NCBI RefSeq assembly: GCF_003144325.1
Contig: NZ_PENS01000007.1
Location: 62,001-126,000 of the forward strand
DNA from: Proteus terrae
GTDB lineage: Bacteria > Pseudomonadota > Gammaproteobacteria > Enterobacterales > Enterobacteriaceae
Length of the DNA: 64,000 bases
Direction: 5' to 3'
A program made the translations under genes and the position numbers. Shown here piece by piece: positions 9,553 through 17,020 of this stretch. Within the stretch, counting starts at the first letter, position 1, and each line of letters begins with the position of its first letter. Under the pieces are notes generated by a model that was not told where the DNA came from, ran no database searches, and saw only the letters and a program-made list of their open reading frames with translations.

Positions 9553-9897
9553 GTGAAAAAATTCATTCTACTTTTCAGTCTTTTTTTCTCTGGATCTTTA
9601 AGTGCCTCTTCCATCGATAATAGCCCTATAATAAATTTTGTAGAAAAAACCCAAAAATCAGTTAGTGCTAATTTTCATAATTCAGAAAGCTATAAAGGTA
9701 AAGAGTGCATGATTAAGGTGACACTATCTAATGATGGGGAATTATTTTCAGCTGTTGTAGATGGTAGAAATGAAAAAAATGATCAAGCACTTTGTGATGC
9801 TGGAATTGAAATTATTAAAGAGACAACATTTACTGCACCTCCAGAAGATAAGAGGATCAGCAATAAAAATACGTTTTATCTTGAGTTTAGGCCGTAG
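9553..9897 (+). CDS. Small exported protein resembling the TolA C-terminal domain
   Basis: The 114-residue product has a signal peptide (cleavage near SLSASS, residues 15-20) followed by a single domain. It is recognisably similar to TolA domain III: SESYKGKECMIKVTLSNDG corresponds to the family's SSYAGKTCTLRIKLAPDG, and QALCDAG to PALCQAA. The last residues YLEFRP correspond to the TolA end LDFKP. The two cysteines (52 and 81) that form the TolA disulfide are both kept. There is no membrane anchor and no helical domain II, so it would be a free periplasmic domain. Start is GTG at 9553 with AAAGGA upstream. It stands alone next to a lipoprotein gene and a toxin module. A role as a decoy or protector against TolA-using colicins or phages is only inference. 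Confidence 0.7.
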   Translation: MKKFILLFSLFFSGSLSASSIDNSPIINFVEKTQKSVSANFHNSESYKGKECMIKVTLSNDGELFSAVVDGRNEKNDQALCDAGIEIIKETTFTAPPEDKRISNKNTFYLEFRP

Positions 9898-10160
9898 ATT
9901 ATGAGTAATAATGGTTGATGCAGCGACAATAATATTTTTGATATATCAAATAGTTATAGTGAATCAATATTTCTTATTAAAAATGGAGAGATGAAGTTTA
10001 AAAAATAACGATTTTCATGATATTACAGTCTATAAAAAGATGTTATTACGATCTCTGTATTTAGCTTATCCTTAGAGATTATGTATTTAGGTAAAAAATC
10101 GACAAGGTTTATAATGTCACGATAAACTAATCAATAACTTACTCATTTTTCTTTATTACT

Positions 10161-10586
10161 ATGATTATTAGACGATTATTTTTTATATTAATTTTTTCTT
10201 TACTAACTTCATGCGGTTTTTCAGGCAATAAAATAACTTATTTTCCTGATAATGAGATATTAAATGACGCTATGGTTGGAGTACCTTATTCTCAAAAGAT
10301 TACTATATTAGGAGGATCTGTTATTGGTGGTGTGCACAGAAATATTGGTTTTATCTCACCCAATAATTCAGGCCTTTTCCTTCGTAATTGTGAACGCCCG
10401 AGATCTTCTACCGCAGGTAATACTGGCACTATGACGCGTGATTATAATTGCGTAGAAATATATGGAACACCGACAAATGCTGGAACAATAAAAGTCACTA
10501 TTGGTGGTGCTACATATCCAAGTATGATTATTGCCTCAAAAGAATTTAGTAGGGATTATATTGTTAATGTGGGTTTCTCCGAATAA
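10161..10586 (+). CDS. Putative lipoprotein with an Ig-like domain
   Basis: The 141-residue protein begins with a lipoprotein signal (lipobox LLTSC, Cys 18). The mature part has features of bacterial putative-Ig domains: an early AMVGVPYSQKITILGG segment and a late YGTPTNAGTIKVTIGG segment, as in He_PIG-type repeats. An internal Cys pair (about 78 and 98) could form a disulfide. The residue after the lipid-modified Cys is Gly, so outer-membrane sorting is expected. I do not recognise a function. An upstream purine-rich ribosome site is weak, and the ATG at 10161 is the only start that keeps the lipobox. Confidence 0.65.
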   Translation: MIIRRLFFILIFSLLTSCGFSGNKITYFPDNEILNDAMVGVPYSQKITILGGSVIGGVHRNIGFISPNNSGLFLRNCERPRSSTAGNTGTMTRDYNCVEIYGTPTNAGTIKVTIGGATYPSMIIASKEFSRDYIVNVGFSE

Positions 10587-10899
10587 GAAATTGTTGAAAT
10601 GTAGAAGTAGAATTATCGTAACATGTTGTGCTTTATCGATATAAATAACCCTACTAAGTTTTTGTATACTTAAATTTATACTCAGTGTTTTGGATCTTGG
10701 AAAGTGTATTATTTGATGAATATATTAAATAAGGCCGTCGTCTTAATACCCCATTTAGTTTAAATATTAATATTATATAAAAATAATCGCCAACTACTCT
10801 TATTTATTGTCATTAGTCAAAATTGTTAAAATAACTTGTCAATCACCCATCTCTAGTCAAAAATAATATTTAACTTGAGTAAGAATAAAGGGACTTACT
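10587..10899. other. Intergenic region before the PAAR gene
   Basis: 313 bp, AT-rich, with no coding sequence and no strong hairpin visible. It presumably contains the promoter of the PAAR-effector-immunity unit. Confidence 0.4.
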
Positions 10900-11172
10900 A
10901 TGCCGATAGGCTATTTTTTACGAGTTGGCGATAAAACAACCTGTGGTGGTCAGATTTTAACGGGTGATGATACCTTTCAATTTTATGGTAGATCAGCTGC
11001 ACGTCAAGGTGACATAGTAACCTATGGTAAACACTCAGGAACATATAACATACTGGGTGGAATTAGCAATGTATGGGGTAGTGGTCGAATGATGGCGGGA
11101 ACTTTGGATAGCTTTAGCTCCTGCCCATGTAAGGCTAGATTAATAAATCTCCATCACAGATTGCTACAGTAA
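10900..11172 (+). CDS. PAAR-domain protein (type VI secretion spike tip)
   Basis: The 90-residue protein consists almost only of a PAAR domain: VGDKTTCGGQILTGDD near 8-24, AARQGDIVTYG near 34-44 and HSGTYNILGG near 46-55, with Cys/His residues placed to bind the single metal at the cone tip. PAAR proteins sharpen the VgrG spike of type VI secretion systems and carry effectors. The gene is followed after 13 bases by a toxin-like gene and then an overlapping small membrane-protein gene, the usual order of a mobile effector module. No other type VI genes are in the window, so the apparatus must be encoded elsewhere. Confidence 0.82.
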   Translation: MPIGYFLRVGDKTTCGGQILTGDDTFQFYGRSAARQGDIVTYGKHSGTYNILGGISNVWGSGRMMAGTLDSFSSCPCKARLINLHHRLLQ

Positions 11173-11185
11173 AGAAGATGAACCG

Positions 11186-12061
11186 ATGTCTCGCGTATAT
11201 AATCTTGTAGCACAAGATAAACCTATAGCTCCACAACAACACTTTAATAGTTCGCAATCTACATATAATGGGTATGCTATAGGAGTGTGCGATAGAGCTG
11301 ATGAGCAGCTATCGGATGGAGTCTACGTTTGGACTGAAAGAGTAGAGGCTGGACACTCTTATATTTCAATTCACAAAGATAACCAAGATAACCATATTCA
11401 TGTTTTTACTTATGGTCGATTCGGGCATACAGGTACTGCTGGCGTCGCTGGCGATGGTATTCTTATATATTTACAAGGTGAGGATGCTAGAAATTATTTT
11501 AGGCATGAGCTGTACAAAATGAATGCTCGTGTTTTTTCAATAAACGATGCAGATGTTGAAAAAACATATCAACATTTCTATTCATTATGGATAAATGGCA
11601 CAAAACCAACATGGCTACCCCAAAATGCGGGGGAAGCAACAAAAAACTACGGTCATGTAATCGACGTCTATGACTTAAGTTCAAGCAATTGTACAACCCA
11701 TACAGTCCATGGATTGAAGGCTGGGGGATCAAAAATATTCAATAGCAGTTATACCCCAACTAGAACCCAATATCCCATAGAAAGAGAAGAATCTTTTGTT
11801 ATCCCTTTATCGCTAGAAGATTACTTGGATAGTAAAAAACACGATTTTTCTTCACTGACTATTATTAAAATGACCGGCGTGTTTAAAGAAAAATATCCTA
11901 ATATTAATAGCGGAAAACCCACTGAAAAAGGGGTTAAGCAATCTGGCTATGAAGCAGGAACCCAAAGCTTATCAACCGTAGGCTCGTCTGGTATTTCATC
12001 TGAAGGATCCGGAGGTATTTTTGGTAGCACGTTTGATGCAGAGGCCCCTGATGAAAGCTAA
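11186..12061 (+). CDS. Putative type VI effector, permuted papain-like hydrolase
   Basis: The 291-residue protein sits directly after the PAAR gene. It carries the His-then-Cys order of permuted NlpC/P60 (papain-like) enzymes: His57 in EAGHSYISI near the start of the fold, and Cys169 in LSSSNCTTHTVHGL, a context close to the NNC-x-H pattern of the family. Such folds include peptidoglycan amidases and lipid hydrolases used as type VI effectors. The C-terminal 60 residues are Gly/Ser-rich and low in complexity. The gene overlaps the start of the downstream membrane-protein gene by 11 bases. The catalytic assignment is inferred from motif pattern and context; the substrate (peptidoglycan or lipid) is open. 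Confidence 0.6.
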   Translation: MSRVYNLVAQDKPIAPQQHFNSSQSTYNGYAIGVCDRADEQLSDGVYVWTERVEAGHSYISIHKDNQDNHIHVFTYGRFGHTGTAGVAGDGILIYLQGEDARNYFRHELYKMNARVFSINDADVEKTYQHFYSLWINGTKPTWLPQNAGEATKNYGHVIDVYDLSSSNCTTHTVHGLKAGGSKIFNSSYTPTRTQYPIEREESFVIPLSLEDYLDSKKHDFSSLTIIKMTGVFKEKYPNINSGKPTEKGVKQSGYEAGTQSLSTVGSSGISSEGSGGIFGSTFDAEAPDES

Positions 12062-12317
12062 AAGTATAGTAAAGTGGGCCTTAACGGTATTTATTATAAT
12101 TACGAATTATTTAATTCTTTTTTTATTAAATATGGGATATGCGGTTACTAAAAAATACCAACTTGATCAACCTTGGTCAGACCAACTAACGCCCCAAGGG
12201 CTACAAGAAATTGCAGATATGTTAACTCAATCAAATGAATTGATTTCTACTTTTGCAATGCTGAGCTTTCCCACTAGTCTATTGCTAATAGTCATTATTC
12301 ATAAGGTCTTAAAGTAG
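12051..12317 (+). CDS. Putative membrane immunity protein for the PAAR-linked effector
   Basis: The ATG at 12051 overlaps the effector stop by 11 bases and has GAGG about 6 bases upstream; an upstream in-frame start at 12021 would lie inside the effector with a less convincing site. The 88-residue product has two hydrophobic helices, WALTVFIIITNYLILFLL near 9-26 and FAMLSFPTSLLLIVIIH near 66-82, with a charged loop of about 35 residues between them. Loop plus helices placed this way would expose the central segment to the periplasm. Coupled translation with the toxin and the location directly after it make an immunity role likely, but there is no sequence family that I recognise. Confidence 0.6.
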   Translation: MKAKSIVKWALTVFIIITNYLILFLLNMGYAVTKKYQLDQPWSDQLTPQGLQEIADMLTQSNELISTFAMLSFPTSLLLIVIIHKVLK

Positions 12318-12574
12318 CATTTAAGTGCAACATATCACGCTACGGGATCCGGTTTTAGCTCTGTTACCTCAGTAGTGTATCAGGGCTTCGCTCAATATCA
12401 GGCAGGATTATCTAACAACCATCTGCTTTTAGAAGTGTACACCGATAAACACTGGTGCACACTTATAGTTAAACCATTCACAATAAAATTTATTAAAAAT
12501 ATCAGTTATTTAACTACTATATTTATATAGAAGTGAACAGTATAAACAGTTATATAAAAGTATTTAAAACCTAA
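12318..12574. other. Possible gene remnant after the immunity gene
   Basis: The reading frame of the immunity gene stays open for about 60 codons after its stop (about 12318-12530). It reads with a natural-looking composition (SATYHATGSGFSSVTSVVYQ and on), but has no start codon in a good context. It may be an old 3' fragment of another cargo gene. Nothing else is seen here. Confidence 0.25.
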
Positions 12575-13010
12575 TTACGCATCTAGATAATCAGCCCACC
12601 ATTGCAACATAAGCCAGTGCTCATCTAAATGATGTGATGTGTGCAAATAAGCCACTTTAACATTATTTCTTTCCAAATGGCTAAGCTGTCTCTCGATAAC
12701 GTCATCCGTCCAAAGCCCAGCCCCTCCCATAACGCCATGAGCCATTGTTCTAAAACCAGGTCCATAAACTTCTGTTTTCATGTCATAGCACATCACACGT
12801 AATGCATTGTTTACCGTGTTTTCACTCATTGGTTTTCTAGGATTATGATCACCGATAAAGATCAGGTCATGATTACAGCTGAATTGATAGAATTATTTTA
12901 AGAGCTCAATGGATTATCTGCTTAAAATCACTAAATGAAGAGTACGCATTTTTGATCCGCGATGAGAGTATTTAAACTCCTTTTATCATTTCACGTTCAG
13001 CAGGATATGC
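12575..13010 (-). pseudogene. C-terminal remnant of a P4-type integrase
   Basis: The minus strand encodes a tyrosine-recombinase catalytic end nearly parallel to the integrase at 43 kb: MSENTVNNALRVM, then GFRTMA (the Arg of the H-x-x-R box; the box His is lost, PG in place of HG) and SHLERNNVKVAYLH containing the nucleophile Tyr. Similarity at DNA level continues to about 13010 through frame breaks and stops, then ends abruptly. The matching 5' part of the same old gene is found at 16548-16600, beyond the restriction gene and the IS element. The gene is dead. Confidence 0.85.
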
Positions 13011-13222
13011 CTTGATTACGTTTACTACAGAGTTTCCAACCGTTAAAAATAGTTTCATAGAAAGAATGGAGATTGGTTATAAGTAACTATTGGTTCTTAA
13101 AACCATTTAATGGCCTTTTGAATTTAACCTAGTAATAATCAATGAATAATGTATTAATAGTTTTATGATTTACTATAGGCAATAGTTATATTAAGTGAAT
13201 GACGAGATAAGTAAAAATCACT

Positions 13223-14095
13223 ATGTGTACTCAAAAAACGCTACAACATAAAGTTTCTAATATCTCAATATGGCGTAAAGGCGATCAAAGAGCTCCTCAT
13301 AAACCATTATTACTCCTCTTAACACTTTCCGAGTACCGAAAAGGACATGATCGACTATTTAATTATGGAAATGAGATTCATCAACAGCTATTAGAACTAC
13401 TTGTTAACTTTGGCCCATCTCGCCGAGAACATTACCCTAATATGCCCTTTTGGCGATTAGCGCGTGATGGATTTTGGGATTTAGAGTCGCATGAAGAATG
13501 GCCCTTACAAAAAAATAATAAACAACCATCAAAAAATGAGCTCATCAAGCAAAATGTGTTAGGTGGATTTAATCAAGAAAGTTATCAACTCCTTCTGCAT
13601 AAACCAAGTCTAATCGATAAATTGGCACAACAAATTTTAAGTGAGCACTTTCCTGAAAATGTTCAAGATATCATAGCTAATCGCCTCGATTTCCCTCTAC
13701 AAGAAATTCGCAAAAACCGTAACCCAGCCTTTAGAAAAAATATTCTTCGAGCCTACAATTATCAATGCGCTATATGTGGCTATAATCTACGTTATGATAG
13801 TGCTGTCGTTGGCTTAGAAGCAGCTCATATTAAATGGAAACAGTTTGGGGGGCCATGTACTACGGATAATGGAATTGCATTGTGTGCATTACACCATTCT
13901 GCATTTGATATGGGAGCTATCAGTATTGATGATAGTATGAAATTACTCGTTTCTAATGGAGTTAATGGCAGCCAAATGGTAGAGCAACTATTTTGGCAGT
14001 TTGCAAATAAACTAATATACTTGCCTAAAAACCCCTTAGAATATCCCAATGATACATTTATCAATTGGCATCAAGAACAGGTCTTTAAACAATAA
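13223..14095 (+). CDS. SBD-HNH endonuclease, phosphorothioate-DNA restriction type
   Basis: The 290-residue protein has an N-terminal region beginning ISIWRKGDQRAPHKPLLLLL (about 11-30), typical of sulfur-binding-domain McrA-like restriction enzymes. Its C-terminal HNH domain (about 180-240) has CAICG, EAAHIKW and CALHHSAFD, giving the zinc cysteines and the catalytic His residues. Relatives such as ScoMcrA/SprMcrA bind phosphorothioated DNA and cut nearby, acting as type IV restriction against DNA modified by dnd/ssp systems. No dnd or ssp modification genes are in the window, as expected for such an enzyme. It lies between two halves of a broken integrase, so it entered as cargo. Confidence 0.78.
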   Translation: MCTQKTLQHKVSNISIWRKGDQRAPHKPLLLLLTLSEYRKGHDRLFNYGNEIHQQLLELLVNFGPSRREHYPNMPFWRLARDGFWDLESHEEWPLQKNNKQPSKNELIKQNVLGGFNQESYQLLLHKPSLIDKLAQQILSEHFPENVQDIIANRLDFPLQEIRKNRNPAFRKNILRAYNYQCAICGYNLRYDSAVVGLEAAHIKWKQFGGPCTTDNGIALCALHHSAFDMGAISIDDSMKLLVSNGVNGSQMVEQLFWQFANKLIYLPKNPLEYPNDTFINWHQEQVFKQ

Positions 14096-14338
14096 ATATG
14101 TATTATGTAGATAATCCATCATTCATATTTCAAGTTTTAAATTCAATTAAGATTGTAGTCTTAAAAAGCCGATAAATATAAGATCAGCGATATTAATATG
14201 AGTAAACTGATACGGTAACCACAAACATAAAGATCACTATGCTTCAGCAAAAATACAATGTGTGTCAACATAATAATTGAAATAAACTGCACTACTATAA
14301 ATTATAGTTTGGTTATAATGTGATATTAAGAGGTCATC

Positions 14339-14786
14339 ATGCTAGCTTTTCGTAATACGTTGCTTTTCCTTTTCTCTACGGGATTACTTTCTCCCATTGC
14401 TCTCGCCGATAACTATACTGTGACAGTTTTTCAATGTGTCAATAAAAGCCAAAAAAGTTAATATTAGTCTTGTAAATGGAGAATATGTCTATCAGTTTGG
14501 TAAGCTCAATCAAGGACCTGACATAACCCTCACGAAAAAACCTGATCAATTAGAGGGACGCTATTTAACTCCGAAAGGAGACAATGGTACAGCCCAAATA
14601 TATGAAATGGATTTTCGAAATGGTAATTATACTTACACCATTTCCTCTTCTTATTTTGATTCAAAACACGAAGCACAAGTAGATGTGTACCAAAAAGATA
14701 AATTAATCACTACGATAAATTGCTTACCTAATACTGTTGTCGATAATCTTAGAGAGCATATTTTTGATTTGCCAAATAGCAATTAG
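14339..14786 (+). pseudogene. Frameshifted exported protein
   Basis: An ATG at 14339 with AAGAGG upstream starts a good signal peptide (MLAFRNTLLFLFSTGLLSP, cleavage after ALA) and reads YTVTVFQCVN before a stop. The continuation is in the +1 frame (reading KAKKVNISLVNGEYVYQFG and on to a stop at 14786), which has no plausible signal or start of its own. Removing one A from the AAAA near 14443-14446 would join them into one exported protein of about 148 residues with two Cys. Either a mutation or a sequencing error broke the gene. I do not recognise the family. Confidence 0.6.
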
Positions 14787-15357
14787 CTTTTTGTAGAGAC
14801 GTTCAGGTATTATTTCACCATCACTTGCACAAGCTGAATGTCTTTACCAGACTAGCCATTTATCGGGATAATGTGTTATCCCCCATTAAAAATAGCCATT
14901 AATTGATGGTGACAAATATATACTTTCCGAATATTGACAGCACACCAGCTATCCTTTCGGTGTGCTTATACCACTTAATTTATACCTGAATTATTATCCG
15001 ATTAAGCTGATATCCATCTCTATGCTGAAGCATTTTCTACTCAACAAGTACGTGTAGATTAGAGATCACTCATTTGTCAAAAAAACGATGAACCTTTTTA
15101 ACCCATTCAATAACCTATTAAATATCCTAAATTATGTCCTAAACTAATGTGGCTGTACTAGTATGATTTGATGTTGAGTTTTCAGTTTGATTAGCCCTAA
15201 TACAAGTCGACAACTTTTCAGGCATAAAACGCTCGGCGAACTTCATTGGGCATTTTATAATTTAATGATAAGTGCGGTCGTTTTTCATTATAGAGCTAGA
15301 TTGATTCTTCTATTAAATTTCTTGCTTGTTCCTGATTACTTGGTTTTATCAGTAAAT
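14787..15357. other. Non-coding gap before the IS element
   Basis: 571 bp without a convincing gene. A 63-codon open frame at 15187-15378 runs into the IS end and has no good start context. A short hairpin formed by AGCACACC and GGTGTGCT lies near 14940-14966. The sequence ends abruptly at the IS inverted repeat. Confidence 0.35.
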
Positions 15358-15423
15358 TGTCCACTTCCCCTAAAATAAGACAGCTATAATTAGATTTTCT
15401 GCCTAAAATTTGCAGAGGTCATG

Positions 15424-15693
15424 ATGAAAAAAGCCCGTTTTACTGAAACTCAAATCGTTAATATTTTAAAACTTGCTGATTCTGGCATGAAAGTGGAAGA
15501 TATTTGCCGCCAAAATGGGATCAGTAACGCCACTTATTATAATTGAAAATCAAAGTATGGTGGCATGGAAGCTAATGATGTTAAACGATTAAAAGAACTT
15601 GAAGATGAGAACGCGAAACTGAAAAAGCTCTTTGCCGAAGTTAGCCTTGAAAACCATGCAATGAAGGAGCTTTTCACAAAAAAGGGTTGGTAG
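15424..15693 (+). pseudogene. IS3-family orfA with internal stop
   Basis: The frame encodes the Tn helix-turn-helix protein (KARFTETQIVNILKLADSG, EDICRQNGISNATYYN) and ends in a leucine-zipper-like segment. Codon 41, at 15544-15546, is TGA where relatives have Trp in YYNWKSKYGG. This single change truncates OrfA and would block production of the OrfAB fusion transposase. Confidence 0.85.
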
Positions 15694-16532
15694 TGGCTGA
15701 AAAGAAATCCTGCACTCAATCATTAAAAGAGGCGGGCTTATCAGTCATTAAAGCGTGTAAACTCACATCGCTACCTCGCGCTTCGTTTTATCGGAAGACT
15801 CAAAATTGGCGAGAGAAAGATAAAATCGTCATCGATGCCATACAATCCGTTTTAACGAAATCGCCACAATCAGGATTCTGGAAATGTTATTTCCGACTGA
15901 GATTTCAAGGCTATCCTTTTAATCATAAACGAGTTTATCGCGTTTATTGTCGATTAGGATTGAATCTGAAACGACGGGTTAAAAAAGTACTTCCGAAGCG
16001 TGAAAAAAGACCATTAGTGATTGAAAAAGTCCCAAATATTCAATGGGCATTGGATTTTATGCACGACAGTTTATATTGCGGCAAACGCTTTAGAACCCTC
16101 AACATTATTGATGAAGGAACGCGTGAATGCTTGGCGATTGAGATTGATACATCATTGCCTGCGGAACGCCTCATCAGGGTGCTTGAGCGTTTAAAAGCTG
16201 AAAGAGGGTTACCAAAGCAGATCCGAGTCGATAATGGGCCTGAACTTATTTCAGTTAACTTATTGAATTACTGTGAAGATAACCAAATATCGCTATGCCA
16301 TATTCAACCGGGAAAACCGCAACAAAATGGGTTTATCGAACGTTTTAATGTCTCGTTTCGACGTGAATTTTTAAATGCATATTTATTTGAATCGTTAAGC
16401 CAAGTGCGAGAATTAGCATGGTTTTGGCAGCAAGATTATAACCAAAATCGAACTCACGAAAGTTTAAATCACCTCCCACCGGAGGCCTATCGTCAACAGT
16501 TAGAAAACTCTAATTTGGTGTGTCTCAATTAA
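15687..16532 (+). CDS. IS3-family transposase OrfB (DDE domain)
   Basis: The 281-residue frame overlaps the end of orfA and is normally made as an OrfAB fusion by -1 frameshifting. The rve-type DDE catalytic residues are visible: Asp in WALDFMHDSL near 116, Asp in IRVDNGPEL near 179, and Glu in GFIERFNVSFRREFL near 214. OrfB itself is intact, but the stop in orfA probably leaves the element inactive unless complemented. Confidence 0.88.
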   Translation: MVVAEKKSCTQSLKEAGLSVIKACKLTSLPRASFYRKTQNWREKDKIVIDAIQSVLTKSPQSGFWKCYFRLRFQGYPFNHKRVYRVYCRLGLNLKRRVKKVLPKREKRPLVIEKVPNIQWALDFMHDSLYCGKRFRTLNIIDEGTRECLAIEIDTSLPAERLIRVLERLKAERGLPKQIRVDNGPELISVNLLNYCEDNQISLCHIQPGKPQQNGFIERFNVSFRREFLNAYLFESLSQVRELAWFWQQDYNQNRTHESLNHLPPEAYRQQLENSNLVCLN

Positions 16533-16547
16533 AGGGGAGTGGACACT

Positions 16548-16792
16548 TCTGCAAGTGAAATATCAGGATAAACACTCAGCGCTAACAATTTGAACCGTTG
16601 GTACAACTATTATCGAATCGAGAGGTACCAAAACACTTATACCAATAACATGCAACAGCAGGTACTTGATGTGAGTTAATTTTAGTATAGAGAGGAAGAC
16701 TAAGTGGAAGGGAAATACCCCGCAAACCATAAATTTCAGGCATAAAAAAAGACGCTTTTAGCGTCTGATTTTTGGTGCGAAGGCCGGACTCG
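16548..16792 (-). repeat. Left direct repeat: attL-like leuX 3' end, terminator and integrase 5' remnant
   Basis: This segment is a copy of 44049-44295, with about 25 differences by eye. On the minus strand it carries integrase-derived sequence (KLLALSVYPDISLA), then the leuX terminator, then 20 bases of the leuX 3' end at 16773-16792 with one C missing. It stands at the left boundary of the 27.5-kb island and is an attachment-site duplicate. As the integrase-side sequence is also duplicated here, it marks the right end of an older, neighbouring element. Confidence 0.88.
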
Positions 16793-17020
16793 CAAACAAA
16801 GACTAACAACATGAAATTTAAATAATATATTTTTAGTGTTTATTTTTATACCCGTAAATGTACCCAGTTAACTCATCTAATAAACGAATAAGGATGAGAG
16901 ACACTATTAGCCAAACTGGCATACAAAAAATTAATTACCTCTAACATAAATTGCTATTAGCTCTACTACTTCAACTTGATATTTAGCCAAATAGGCGATT
17001 TATACACCACATCAGAATTA

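Larger units (their letters stand above)
15358..16545 (+). mobile_element. IS3-family insertion sequence (IS407-like)
   Basis: The 1188-bp element has imperfect terminal inverted repeats, TGTCCACTTCCCCTAAAAT at the left and, read inward, TGTCCACTCCCCTTTAATT at the right. It carries the overlapping orfA/orfB pair of IS3 elements. OrfA and OrfB are closest to the IS407 subgroup by the KARFTETQIV start and the DDE spacing. The flanking 4-mers (AAAT left, CTTC right) do not match, so the expected 4-bp target duplication is absent. The right end lies 2 bases from the start of the 245-bp leuX-type repeat. Confidence 0.85.

Noticed and set aside
12021-12050. Longer start for the immunity gene at 12021
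   Set aside because: It would lie within the effector with a weaker ribosome site; the ATG at 12051 gives normal coupling and a membrane protein without an odd extension.
15270-15278. AAGTGCGGT, the Pasteurellaceae DNA-uptake word
   Set aside because: A single 9-mer in 64 kb is expected by chance often enough, and there is no other sign of such an origin.
15187-15378. 63-codon open frame before the IS
   Set aside because: No ribosome site, it runs across the IS end, and the composition is not convincing as protein.
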